Source of the DNA: UBA2160 sp964588665
GTDB taxonomy: Bacteria; Chloroflexota; Dehalococcoidia; Lucifugimonadales; UBA1123
Direction: 5' to 3'
Length of the DNA stretch: 19,765 nt
Assembly (NCBI GenBank): GCA_964588665.1
Contig: CAZPQQ010000060.1
Coordinates: 1 to 19,765 of the forward strand
The notes under the pieces are model-generated. The model saw only the letters and a program-made list of their open reading frames with translations. It was not told the origin of the DNA and made no database searches. Made by a program: the position numbers and the translations under genes. Shown in pieces: positions 1 through 7,365 of this stretch (positions are counted from its first letter, which is position 1; each line of letters begins with the position of its first letter).

Positions 1-16
1 TGAGTCTCTGTTAATT

Positions 17-1027
17 TCAGGCCCAAATGTGTCCCACTTTCGCTGACGGTCTACATATTTCATCCTTGCCGTCTCTGTAGGAAGCGAACGCGATCCTCGC
101 GCCGTCGGGCGACCAGGCGGGGGCTTGATCGCTAACGTCGTTGTCAGTGAGCCTGATTTGCTCGGTGCCGTCGGTGTTCATCACGTATATCTCCGTCACT
201 AATCCTTCGTTGTCGTCGCGGCCGGACCAGAACGCTATCTTCGTCCCGTCAGGCGACCACGCAGGGGACCGATCGGAGACGAAGTTGCTGGTGAGCCCGG
301 TTTGACCAGAACCATCGGCGGCCATGACGTATACCTCACCGTTGCCGTCACGGCCGGACTCGAACACGATCTTCGCGCCGTTAGGCGACCAATCGGGTCT
401 TTGATCGCTAGCGCTGTTGTCGGCGAGCCTGGTTTGTTCGGTGCCGTCAGCGTTCATCACGTATATCTCATCGTTGCCGTCGCGGTCGGACACGAACACG
501 ATCTTGGCGCCATCGGGTGACCAGGCTGGTGCGAGATCGTCGTATGCGTTGTGGGTAAGCCTGGTCTGTCTAGTACCGCCGGTGTTCATCACATATATCT
601 CTTCGTTGCCATCGCGGTCTGAACTAAAGGCGATGAGACCAGGGAGGAGCGACCGATCGTCAGCGGGAGGCGATGAAGGCTCGACAACCGATTTGGGTGA
701 GGTCACGGCAGTGGGGGTTGGCCTCGGTGTGATCGGTGGCTCAGGGGCCGGTGCCGTACTTGGCTCTGGTACAGGAACAACAGTACGCGTTGGCGTGGGT
801 GCACCGGACGCCGGTTCGGGTGTTTGCGTGGTCATCACAGCAGGATCAGGCGCGGAGGTAGGCACTAATTGGGTTACAGCGACAAGCGTCGGCGCAGTCT
901 CGGTGGTCGAGTTCGGTGTGGTCGCGACGGTCGGCATCGGCTCTGTGGGTTTTTTGTTACAGGCTCCTGCCAACAGGGCAAGAGCAACAACGAGAAGTAA
1001 CGCGGATTGGACCTTCATGTGGTTCAC
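17..1027 (-). CDS. Secreted lipoprotein with C-terminal PD40/TolB-like beta-propeller repeats
   Basis: A 336-residue protein. Residues 1-22 form a signal peptide with a hydrophobic core and a lipobox-like LAGAC, so Cys23 is the likely lipidated residue and the protein should sit on the outer face of the membrane. Residues about 28-125 are a Pro/Thr/Ala-rich linker of low complexity. From residue 131 on there are five PD40 (WD40-like) units carrying IYVMN-DGT and PAWSPDG-KI-F motifs; such repeats build propellers that bind proteins or glycans. The fifth unit stops after DEI and is followed by an unrelated tail (CRPSAKVGHIWA), so the propeller looks cut short or frameshifted. Two ATGs (codons 1 and 4) could start it and neither has a good ribosome site. 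Function beyond surface binding is unknown; the family call is strong. Confidence 0.85.
   Translation of the reverse strand: MNHMKVQSALLLVVALALLAGACNKKPTEPMPTVATTPNSTTETAPTLVAVTQLVPTSAPDPAVMTTQTPEPASGAPTPTRTVVPVPEPSTAPAPEPPITPRPTPTAVTSPKSVVEPSSPPADDRSLLPGLIAFSSDRDGNEEIYVMNTGGTRQTRLTHNAYDDLAPAWSPDGAKIVFVSDRDGNDEIYVMNADGTEQTRLADNSASDQRPDWSPNGAKIVFESGRDGNGEVYVMAADGSGQTGLTSNFVSDRSPAWSPDGTKIAFWSGRDDNEGLVTEIYVMNTDGTEQIRLTDNDVSDQAPAWSPDGARIAFASYRDGKDEICRPSAKVGHIWA
59..637 (-). repeat. Tandem PD40 repeat units within the lipoprotein gene
   Basis: About 4.5 coding repeats of roughly 43 codons (near 129 bp). Each runs through a consensus of IYVMN-DGT-QTRLT-N, then PAWSPDGAKI-F-S-RDGN-E. The fourth unit carries a short insertion (EGLVT) before its IYVMN. 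Similarity is visible in the DNA as well (recurrent gtcaggcgaccangcngg and acgtatatctc stretches), which suggests fairly recent internal duplication. Confidence 0.85.
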
Positions 1028-1100
1028 GTAATGTTGGCTGACCCACCATTACTCGCACAGTTGGCGAGCGCCCGACAACGGCCGGATGATTTCGAGTGTG

Positions 1101-1109
1101 ATTCTACCA
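1101..1109 (-). promoter_or_regulatory. Possible extended -10 promoter for the PD40 lipoprotein
   Basis: On the minus strand this reads TGGTAGAAT, a TGn extended -10 followed by TAGAAT, about 75 nt before the lipoprotein start. No good -35 hexamer lies at the usual distance, which is tolerable for an extended -10 promoter. The same TGnTAGAAT pattern occurs before the TPP-enzyme gene at 17221-17229. Confidence 0.3.
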
Positions 1110-1127
1110 CACCCATCCGATAGTCTC

Positions 1128-1418
1128 CTACTGATTCGGTGCGAGCCAATCCGCCTCCGGGTTCAGAGAGTGATTGATTCGCGCCACGATGATTCCGCCC
1201 ACACGGTTGTTGCCGTCCTGGAAGGGATGGATCGTTTCAAAGTCCGTGTACCAGGCCTTCAGGTGGTGCAGAGAATCGAGAGATTCGTCGGCATCGGCCA
1301 GTTGGTCCTTGAGACCGGGAACGTCTTGTGGCGGCGGCGGGATGTGGTGCCCAATGCGGACCCGAACGCGTCTACAGGCACTGGCGAGATTGGGCGCGTA
1401 GCATGGCGATTGACAAGA
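1128..1418 (-). pseudogene. Fic-domain (Fido) protein remnant, C-terminal part only
   Basis: Reading the minus strand in one open frame of 96 codons (stop TAG at 1128-1130) gives RIGHHIPPPPQDVPGL, then a helical stretch, then IHPFQDGNNRVGG and a tail ending in ADWLAPNQ. HPF-DGN-R is the Fic active-site motif (His attacks, the GN-R loop binds the nucleotide phosphate), and RIG-H-PPPP-VP is the stretch that usually precedes it in Fic proteins. The frame is closed at its 5' side by TGA at 1419-1421 and contains no ATG and no GTG or TTG upstream of the motif, so the N-terminal half and the start are gone. Fic enzymes transfer AMP or other nucleotides to hydroxyl side chains and often act as toxins. 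I read this as a decayed fragment; assembly error is the alternative. Confidence 0.75.
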
Positions 1419-1438
1419 TCAGTAACGGTGCATACAGT
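1410..1438 (+). promoter_or_regulatory. Predicted sigma-70-type promoter ahead of the DUF1847 gene
   Basis: TTGACA (1410-1415), a 17-nt spacer, and TACAGT (1433-1438): a perfect -35 and a 4/6 -10 at optimal spacing. It points toward the DUF1847 gene and would leave a leader of about 190 nt. The match is by eye only. Confidence 0.45.
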
Positions 1439-1636
1439 GTGTTCCATCCCAGAGTGTAGGGTTTACGAAGGTACCGGGCGCAATCTCGGTGGCTCCGGCC
1501 GAGGACTCCCGCCGGTTGGATGACGAGATCCGGATCGGGTGAGGCGCTATTCGCTGTCGCTCGCGCCGTTCGAGCTCGCGCCAGGGACCGTGTCGATGAG
1601 CGCCGTGACTGAACCAATGCGATGGAGGTCGATACA

Positions 1637-2752
1637 GTGGCAGTGAACTGTGCAGCTTGCCCGACCTACACATGCCGTCTAGGGCATACTGACCTTGGAC
1701 CGGACGACTGTCCGATGAAGGACGATTTCCCCGATCCCGCTCTGCTGTACGACGAGGAGAAGATCAGGCTGGCCCGCGAGGCAGCGCTGATCGAAGCTCG
1801 AGGTTACCGAGAGTGGACGCGGCTTGAGGAGACAGTCGAGTTGGCGAACCAACTCGGCGTCGGCACGGTCGGCGTTGGCTACTGTCCGGACGTCGAGCCG
1901 GAGGTCCACACTTTCGCACGATTCTTGGAAGAGAGCGGCTTTCGAGTCGTCCTTCCGGAGCCAAACGCTGACGGCGGTTGCTCGCCGCTCGAACAAGCCC
2001 AAACTCTAAGAGTCGCTGGATCCGAACTGAACGTGATCGCGGGCATGTGCGTCGGCCATGACGCTCTGTTCATGCAGGCGACACGAGTTCCGGTGGTGGC
2101 GCTGATCGCCCGAGACACTTTCCTTCAGCACAACCCGGTCGCCGCCCTCTACGGCGCACGGGGCTATTTCCGCAACGCCCTCGACCGAGCCCACAAATAC
2201 CCTCGCCCAGATGACGATGGGGGAGAATCGCTGCTGCGTCAGGCGGGCCGGGACCCGCACGGAGAGCCTGGCAGAGCCTTGGCCGACATCGCAAGCTCCA
2301 TTTCCAGCGAGGGTTCAGGCAAGTGGTCGCGAATCGAAGAGGTGCTGGAACTCGCTGCACGGGGCGGCGCCCGCAAGCTGGGCATCGTGTTCTGCCACGG
2401 CCTGCGCGAGGAGGCGAAAGTGTTGGACCGCATCCTGAGGGTAAACGGTTTCGGGGTCGTGTCCGTGGGGTGCAAGGCCGGGGCGTACCCGAAGGAATTC
2501 ATCGGGATCGAAGACCACGAGCAGGTGAACCCAGGCGCCAACGAGGTGATGTGCAATCCTCTGGCGCAGGCCGAGCTGCTCAACAGAGAGAACACCGACA
2601 TGAACCTGCTGCTGGGCCAGTGCGTCGGCCACGACACGGCGACCATCGCCGCGCTCGACTCGCTTGCCGTCTACGTGGTGGTGAAGGATCGCGTGCTCGC
2701 CCACAACACGGCTGCCGCCCTGTATCGGAAGATGGCGGCCGACCGACCTTAG
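1637..2752 (+). CDS. Tandem DUF1847 (predicted metal-binding) protein
   Basis: A 371-residue protein if started at GTG 1637, which has GGAGGT at 1624-1629 seven bases upstream; an in-frame ATG at 1622 lacks such a site. The N-terminus is a cysteine cluster (Cys5, Cys8, Cys13, Cys25) typical of DUF1847, a family annotated as metal-binding but of unknown function. The body contains two copies of the fold. Unit 1 (about 60-175) has YC at 82-83, MCVGHD near 137-142 and HNPVAALYG at 165-173. Unit 2 (about 228-366) has FCHGLREEAK at 252-261, a GCK at 278-280, CNPLAQAELL from 306, QCVGHD near 328-333 and HNTAAALY at 356-363. Unit 2 keeps the usual family cysteines; unit 1 lacks the middle one (GCK) and about two dozen residues around it. 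Usual family members are about half this length, so this is a duplication/fusion with a degenerate first half. Confidence 0.82.
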   Translation: MAVNCAACPTYTCRLGHTDLGPDDCPMKDDFPDPALLYDEEKIRLAREAALIEARGYREWTRLEETVELANQLGVGTVGVGYCPDVEPEVHTFARFLEESGFRVVLPEPNADGGCSPLEQAQTLRVAGSELNVIAGMCVGHDALFMQATRVPVVALIARDTFLQHNPVAALYGARGYFRNALDRAHKYPRPDDDGGESLLRQAGRDPHGEPGRALADIASSISSEGSGKWSRIEEVLELAARGGARKLGIVFCHGLREEAKVLDRILRVNGFGVVSVGCKAGAYPKEFIGIEDHEQVNPGANEVMCNPLAQAELLNRENTDMNLLLGQCVGHDTATIAALDSLAVYVVVKDRVLAHNTAAALYRKMAADRP

Positions 2753-2784
2753 CGTCCTGACCAAGAACCGGTCATCACGACTCG

Positions 2785-2801
2785 TGAACGGACGCCGTTC
2801 A
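2785..2801. terminator. Hairpin between convergent genes, weak terminator candidate
   Basis: TGAACGG-acg-CCGTTCA forms a perfect 7-bp stem with a 3-nt loop in the 46-bp gap between the convergent DUF1847 and M20 genes, overlapping the M20 stop codon. There is no U-tract on either side, so its role as a terminator is uncertain. Confidence 0.3.
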
Positions 2802-4124
2802 GCCGCAAAGGTCCAGCAGGGTTTCGTAGACGATTCGCGTGCCCATACGAAGGTTGCGCAGCGATATTCGCTCGTCGATGCCGTGTATGGTGTCGATTTC
2901 CGACTGGGTGAAGATGCCCGGATTCATGCCGTAGGCTTTCACGCCTCGCTGTCGAAAGAACCGTGAGTCGGTCGCCACCGGCGTTTGAATCGGCGTCACG
3001 ATCGCATCGGGCGCCGATCCCAATACCGCCCGCTCCAAGGCGTTGAAGAAATCCGAGTCGACCGGCGACGGCGCTCCGCCAGGCAACGCCTCGGTCGCTT
3101 GAACCTCGATTGCGTCATCATCGATGACATCCCGCACCAGGCGAAGGAATCCGTTCTGGTCGGTTCCGGGCAGGAGCCTGACGTCGAGCACGGCCTCCGC
3201 GATGTCCGGCGAAACGTTGGCGGCGTCCCCGGTGCGCAGCATCGTGACGCGGATCGTGTCCCTGAGCATGGCGTCGATGCTCGGAATGGCCGACACACGT
3301 CCCAACACCAACGGCCTGACCCAAAAGCGCGAAGCCTTGCGCATCAGCCAAGACGCTGGAAAGCTCTGGGTTTTCGACAAGCGGGTGAGGAACCCAACCG
3401 TCACGGGGCCGAGTTCGACCGAGCCTGACCATCCGCGGAGGCGTTCGAGTGCGGCAAGCAGCCGTTCCACGGGCGCATCTGACACCATCGAGCCGTGGCC
3501 GCCTGACCCGCCTGCTCTGAGAAACACGACAACAGAGCGTTTCTCAGACACCGATACGGCGAAAACGGGGCGGTTTCCCACCATCCCCAGCGTACCCACG
3601 CCGCCCTCGTCCCACAGGTACTCGCTGCGGATTTTGTCCCAGTGGTTGTCGATCATCCACTTCGTGCCAACGGCGCCGCCCATCTCTTCGTCGCTTACGG
3701 CAAGCATCATCACGTCGCGCTTGAGCCGAATGTTTTGGCGACGCAGCAAGGCCAATGCCGTCAGATGCATGACGCCCAGGCTCTTGTTGTCGATGGCGCC
3801 CCTGCCCCACACATGGCCGTCTTCGACCAAACCTCCGAACGGATCGCGACTCCATCGCTCACCTGCCGCGGGGACGACGTCGATGTGGTGCAGCAGCAGC
3901 ACCGGCGACCGCGAGCCGTCGCCCTTCAAAACCGCCAACAGGTTGGCGCGATCGCGGGCAGGGCGAAACGTCGTGGCGGAGATGGACTCGCCGGACAACC
4001 AATCCCCCAGGAACTCGGCGCCCTCGCGCTCGTTGCCCTGGGGATTCGTGGTGTCGATCTGTATGTATCGGCTCAGGAGGCCGGCGGCTTCGTTTTCGAT
4101 GTCGGCCCAGTCAGCGTCGTTCAT
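2799..4124 (-). CDS. M20 family metallopeptidase (ArgE/DapE/carboxypeptidase G2-like)
   Basis: A 441-residue cytoplasmic enzyme, normal length for M20 deacylases and dipeptidases that hydrolyse amide bonds using two zinc ions. Visible motifs are HHIDVVP (ligand His80, Asp82), WGRGAIDNKS (bridging Asp112) and SDEEMGG (general base Glu146, ligand Glu147). The lid domain follows from about residue 190 with GGSGGHGS. The C-terminal part has TPIQTPVATDSRF and a late GMNPGIFTQSEIDTIHGIDER stretch, where the remaining ligand His is expected. The start ATG has no clear Shine-Dalgarno sequence. It lies 90 bp downstream of the formyltransferase-like gene on the same strand, so the two may be cotranscribed. 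Substrate cannot be told from sequence; ArgE and DapE are not specifically indicated. Confidence 0.9.
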   Translation of the reverse strand: MNDADWADIENEAAGLLSRYIQIDTTNPQGNEREGAEFLGDWLSGESISATTFRPARDRANLLAVLKGDGSRSPVLLLHHIDVVPAAGERWSRDPFGGLVEDGHVWGRGAIDNKSLGVMHLTALALLRRQNIRLKRDVMMLAVSDEEMGGAVGTKWMIDNHWDKIRSEYLWDEGGVGTLGMVGNRPVFAVSVSEKRSVVVFLRAGGSGGHGSMVSDAPVERLLAALERLRGWSGSVELGPVTVGFLTRLSKTQSFPASWLMRKASRFWVRPLVLGRVSAIPSIDAMLRDTIRVTMLRTGDAANVSPDIAEAVLDVRLLPGTDQNGFLRLVRDVIDDDAIEVQATEALPGGAPSPVDSDFFNALERAVLGSAPDAIVTPIQTPVATDSRFFRQRGVKAYGMNPGIFTQSEIDTIHGIDERISLRNLRMGTRIVYETLLDLCG

Positions 4125-4214
4125 TGGATTTCAGCTACTGCGATGTGGCCGAAGGGACGGCAGGGACTAAAGGGACACAAGCGCCGTAGGCTCTTGATAA
4201 TACGGTTGCCCGAA

Positions 4215-5147
4215 TCAGGAGCCGAAGCGAGCGCCGGGCTTGAGCCCGATCGCCTCGACCCATTCGGGCGCCATGACTTTGCGCCCGCCTTCCGGTTGCA
4301 CTCGGCCTACCGTTATCGAACCTCCGGCGGCGGCAACGGTAAAGCCGTCCTCGCCGACTTCGACCACCTCGCCCGCCTGTTTTCCAGTGTCGCCATCTGT
4401 CTTCGACGCTCGGAAGAACGAGACCGCTGCGCCGTTCAGTGTGGTGTTGGCGCCGGGGCTTGGGTCGCCGCCTCGGATCAGATTGTACACCTCGTCCGCC
4501 GACTTGCTCCAGTCGACCACGACGTCTTCAGCCCGACACCAGCCTTCGTACGTGGCCTCCGATTCGTCCTGAACGATTCTCGGCGCGGCTCCGTCCGCCA
4601 CCAATTTCACCGACTCGACAAGGGCGTCGACGCCCATGTCGAACAGCTTGCCGAAATAGACCGTGCCCAAGGTGTCGTCCGGAGTGATCTCGATCTCCTT
4701 CTGAAGCAGAACCGGGCCCGTGTCGAGTCCTTTGTCCGGCCAGAAAATCGTCAACCCCGTCTTCGCCTCGCCCCAGATAATCGGCCAGTTCATGGCACTC
4801 GGGCCACGATGTTTCGGGAGCAGCGACGGGTGGTACTGAATCGTGCCGCGAGTGGGCGCCTCCAAGATCGCGTCCGGGACGATGTCGGTCACAAACGCCA
4901 TGACGCACACGTCGGACTCCAACGCACAGAATGCGTCGATGGCTTCCTGGCGTCGCATCCTGCGAAACTGTGACACGGGGATGTCATGGTCGAGAGCAGC
5001 CTGTTTGATCGGATCGAGCGGCCGGCCCTCTCGGTCGGGCGGGCAGAATACGCCGACGACGTTCTCGTTCGATTCCACCAGCGCGTTCAGCACCTTCTCG
5101 CCGAACGCAGCCTGTCCGATTACGGCAATTCGCAAATCTCCCGCCAT
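4215..5147 (-). CDS. Stand-alone 10-formyl-THF hydrolase/formyltransferase (FDH N-terminal-like, Fmt fold)
   Basis: The start is set at ATG 5147, preceded by GGAGG eight bases upstream, giving 310 residues; the frame is open further upstream but that extension looks non-coding. The N-terminal domain has IAVIGQ-AFGE and GVFCPPDREG, then QYHPSLLPKHRG with His106 and KGLDTGPVLLQKE with Asp142. These match in spacing and numbering the catalytic His106/Asp142 of the hydrolase domain of animal 10-formyltetrahydrofolate dehydrogenase. The ATYEG and IRGGDPSPGA stretches in the Fmt_C part also look like that protein more than like Met-tRNA formyltransferase. Likely reaction: removal or transfer of the formyl group of 10-formyl-THF. 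No aldehyde dehydrogenase domain is attached. It is divergent from the SWIM gene; folC lies further along the window on the same strand. True Met-tRNA formyltransferase remains possible. Confidence 0.8.
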   Translation of the reverse strand: MAGDLRIAVIGQAAFGEKVLNALVESNENVVGVFCPPDREGRPLDPIKQAALDHDIPVSQFRRMRRQEAIDAFCALESDVCVMAFVTDIVPDAILEAPTRGTIQYHPSLLPKHRGPSAMNWPIIWGEAKTGLTIFWPDKGLDTGPVLLQKEIEITPDDTLGTVYFGKLFDMGVDALVESVKLVADGAAPRIVQDESEATYEGWCRAEDVVVDWSKSADEVYNLIRGGDPSPGANTTLNGAAVSFFRASKTDGDTGKQAGEVVEVGEDGFTVAAAGGSITVGRVQPEGGRKVMAPEWVEAIGLKPGARFGS

Positions 5148-5368
5148 GGTCGAGACCTCCAAAAGTTGATAGGGGCGCATCAGGACCGAAATCCCAGATG
5201 TGGCGCAGTTTTGAATTCCTCGCCGCCGCGCATTGTTTGACGTTCGCCCACCGACGTTTAGGCTTGTATTGACGGGCGCATACGGACCGCTGTTGACCGG
5301 AATATACCATCTCCCACTGGGCGGAGCAACGGATGGTCTCAACGTGCCGATTTCCGGTCGCAATCCGA
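5148..5368. other. Divergent intergenic region
   Basis: No convincing gene. The minus frame continuous with the formyltransferase-like gene stays open but has no family resemblance and no ribosome site upstream of ATG 5147. I see no clear minus-strand promoter; the plus-strand promoter of the SWIM gene begins at 5369. Confidence 0.5.
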
Positions 5369-5398
5369 TTGACTGAGGGAGGGCGATTTCGCTACAAT
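5369..5398 (+). promoter_or_regulatory. Predicted promoter of the SWIM-finger gene
   Basis: TTGACT (5369-5374), an 18-nt spacer and TACAAT (5393-5398): two 5/6 hexamers at good spacing, about 60 nt before the start codon at 5458. Confidence 0.55.
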
Positions 5399-5457
5399 TT
5401 TGTCGGGCATAGCCACGCGGAACTCGATAACCGCGGGCCATCAGGAGGGCACAGCGT

Positions 5458-5706
5458 ATGGATTCAAGCCTCATGAGGAAGATCGAAAAGGCCAAGGACT
5501 ACGCGCTCCAGCCAGAGCGCATCCGCTTCAGGAGCTACCAGGCCGAATTCCGAGGCGACAACGGCAACCATGCGATAGCATTTGAGTCGGGCAAGTGGGG
5601 ATGCGACTGCGATTATTACGAACGTCGCGGAACCTGCACCCACATCATGGCGATGCAGTTCATGCTAGAGGGCATGCTCGCCGCGGGCGCGACAGCGTCA
5701 CCTTAG
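5458..5706 (+). CDS. Small single-domain SWIM zinc-finger protein
   Basis: An 82-residue protein with AGGAGGG about nine bases before its ATG. The C-terminal half holds a SWIM finger: Cys49-x-Cys51-x8-Cys60-x-His62, in the setting WGCDCDYYERRGTCTHIMAM. SWIM fingers (CxCx(n)CxH) bind one zinc and serve in DNA or protein contacts in SWI2/SNF2 ATPases, MuDR-type transposases and Sws1/Shu-type recombination factors. Here the finger is almost the whole protein; residues 1-40 are a charged helix followed by a beta strand (RSYQAEFRG) that probably completes the domain. No helicase or transposase neighbour is present. It has its own promoter and terminator, so it is a free-standing gene. Partner and function are unknown. 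Confidence 0.85.
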   Translation: MDSSLMRKIEKAKDYALQPERIRFRSYQAEFRGDNGNHAIAFESGKWGCDCDYYERRGTCTHIMAMQFMLEGMLAAGATASP

Positions 5707-5812
5707 CTGACGCCAGCTCAGACACACCTAACGTAGATCTTGACCGCCCAACCGCCGCCAGGCTTGGGCTTAAACGCCGGCTCAGTCGGCGCTGGATAAA
5801 GTCTTTCCGATT

Positions 5813-5834
5813 AACCGAGTGTGATAACTCGGTT
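5813..5834 (+). terminator. Hairpin downstream of the SWIM gene
   Basis: AACCGAGT-gtgata-ACTCGGTT makes a perfect 8-bp stem with a 6-nt loop about 105 nt after the SWIM stop codon. No U-run follows, so it may stabilise the 3' end or pause polymerase ahead of the stronger terminator at 5906. Confidence 0.35.
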
Positions 5835-5905
5835 CACCGCAATGAGGCCGAAGCGGTCGCGATTCGCGAGACCCCATCAAGCCCTGCCAGTCGATCATCG
5901 AAATA

Positions 5906-5945
5906 AAAGAGGCCGCTGTCCGATGCACTGGACGGCGGCCTCTTT
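5906..5945. terminator. Strong bidirectional intrinsic terminator
   Basis: A 16-bp stem (AAAGAGGCCGC-T-GTCC pairing with GGAC-G-GCGGCCTCTTT, one T-G wobble) around an 8-nt loop. It is rich in G+C at its core and flanked by A/T runs on both sides (aaataaaa before, tttat after), so each strand gives a hairpin followed by a U-rich tail. It sits between the convergent SWIM gene and fabF, 31 bp from the fabF stop, and can end both transcripts. Confidence 0.85.
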
Positions 5946-5975
5946 ATCGTTCGTGGTTATTGAGACTGGGCGACG

Positions 5976-7226
5976 CTACTCGGAAAACCGCCTGAACACG
6001 ACGCACGCGTTCTGGCCTCCGAAACCGAAGCTGTTGGTCAAAACGGCGTCCACGTCAACCTTCCTGGACTTGTTGGGCACATAGTCCAAGTCGCATTCCG
6101 GATCCGGGGTCTCCTGATTGATCGTTGGGTGGAGCTCCCCGGTCTGTATGGACTTGATGCACGCGACCGCCTCGATCGCCCCGGCGCCGCCAAGTCCGTG
6201 GCCGATCATCGATTTAGTGGAGCTTATCGGAATATTGTAAGCCTGGTCGCCAAACGCCTTCTTGATTGCCAAGGTCTCGATGTGGTCGTTGATCGGTGTA
6301 GACGTGCCGTGTGCGTTGATGTAGCTGATGTCCGTCGGGGCCAGGTCAGCATCCTCAAGCGCCCATCGAATAGCGCGCGCAGCGCCCGAGCCGTCTTCGT
6401 CTGGCTGAACTGAGTGGAAGGCATCGGACGAAACACCGTATCCAACCACCTCGGCAAGGATGTTCGCTCCGCGGCTCATTGCGTGCTCGAGGCTTTCGAT
6501 CACGAGAACGGCGCTGCCTTCAGCGGGCACGAACCCGTCTCTGTTGGCGTCGAAAGGCCGGCTGGCGCGTTCAGGATCTTCGTTCTGCCGGCTGAGCGCT
6601 CTGATGACGTTGAAGCCGCCCAAACCGAGTTGACAGATTCCGGCCTCGCATCCTCCGCCCAACACAACGTCTGCGATGCCGCGTTGAATCGCAACCGCCG
6701 CCTCGCCGATCCCCTGGGTGCCGGCCGCACATGCCGTAACAACGGTGGATGTATAGCCTTTCAAGCCGTATATGCGACTCACGTTTGCGGCCGCCATGTT
6801 TGGCAGGACCATCGGTATGAAAAACGGGCTCAGCCTCATTCCGCCCTTGCCGACCAGCGTTCGCGCATTTTCCTCCGTGGTCGGGAACCCGCCGTTGCCG
6901 TTGCCCATGACAACGCCGATTCTCTCCCGGTCCATGTTGGACAGATCCAACCCCGCGTCCTCGATAGCGACGCCAGCGGAGGCCACGGCGAACTGCGAGA
7001 ACCGTGCCATCCGCCGCACTTCTCGCGTGTCGATATACGTCTTGGGGTCAAAACCAGTCACCTCTCCGGCTATCTTGGAGGGGTAAGCGTCGGTGTCGCA
7101 CAGCGTCAACGGTCCGATGCCCGATCGACCGGCGACTAGGCCGTCCCAGTACTCGTCGACGGATTCGCCCAGCGGCGTCATCGCGCCCATGCCGGTGACC
7201 ACGGCTCTTATTCGATTATTCTTCAT
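5976..7226 (-). CDS. fabF: Beta-ketoacyl-ACP synthase II (KAS II)
   Basis: Start taken at ATG 7226 (GAGG nine bases upstream), giving 416 residues, the usual length of FabF; an upstream in-frame start at 7277 would add 17 untypical residues and lies within the promoter. The Cys-His-His triad is present: Cys166 in VTACAAGTQ, His306 in NAHGTSTP and His343 in MIGHGLGGAGA, with GFGGQNA near the C-terminus. The enzyme condenses malonyl-ACP with a growing acyl-ACP in the cytoplasm, extending fatty acids by two carbons. Usual neighbours such as acpP, fabG and fabD are absent; it appears as a single transcription unit with its own promoter and terminator. A KAS III or polyketide synthase origin is not suggested. 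Confidence 0.93.
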   Translation of the reverse strand: MKNNRIRAVVTGMGAMTPLGESVDEYWDGLVAGRSGIGPLTLCDTDAYPSKIAGEVTGFDPKTYIDTREVRRMARFSQFAVASAGVAIEDAGLDLSNMDRERIGVVMGNGNGGFPTTEENARTLVGKGGMRLSPFFIPMVLPNMAAANVSRIYGLKGYTSTVVTACAAGTQGIGEAAVAIQRGIADVVLGGGCEAGICQLGLGGFNVIRALSRQNEDPERASRPFDANRDGFVPAEGSAVLVIESLEHAMSRGANILAEVVGYGVSSDAFHSVQPDEDGSGAARAIRWALEDADLAPTDISYINAHGTSTPINDHIETLAIKKAFGDQAYNIPISSTKSMIGHGLGGAGAIEAVACIKSIQTGELHPTINQETPDPECDLDYVPNKSRKVDVDAVLTNSFGFGGQNACVVFRRFSE

Positions 7227-7246
7227 GTACGGACGCCTCAGATCAG

Positions 7247-7274
7247 AGATTACCCAGGCGATGATTTTCGTCAA
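7247..7274 (-). promoter_or_regulatory. Predicted promoter of fabF
   Basis: On the minus strand TTGACG (7274-7269), a 16-nt spacer and TAATCT (7252-7247), ending 20 bp before the chosen fabF ATG. Its position supports the shorter fabF start. Confidence 0.5.
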
Positions 7275-7365
7275 CAAGCTACATCATACCGCAACGGTCA
7301 TTGCACTGTTTAGGGGCAACGGGACGAGAAATCGCCGATGATGGCCGCAGATGACGCCTGGCTGG

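Noticed and set aside
417..1031. Plus-strand frame of 204 codons with Gly/Val repeats
   Set aside because: It is the antisense of the PD40 repeats and Pro/Thr linker; the repetitive look comes from the opposite strand.
3124..4973. Long plus-strand open frames (3124-4170 and 3642-4973)
   Set aside because: They lie opposite the M20 and formyltransferase-like genes, which have full family motifs; their own translations are Arg/Ser/Pro-rich with no recognisable domain.
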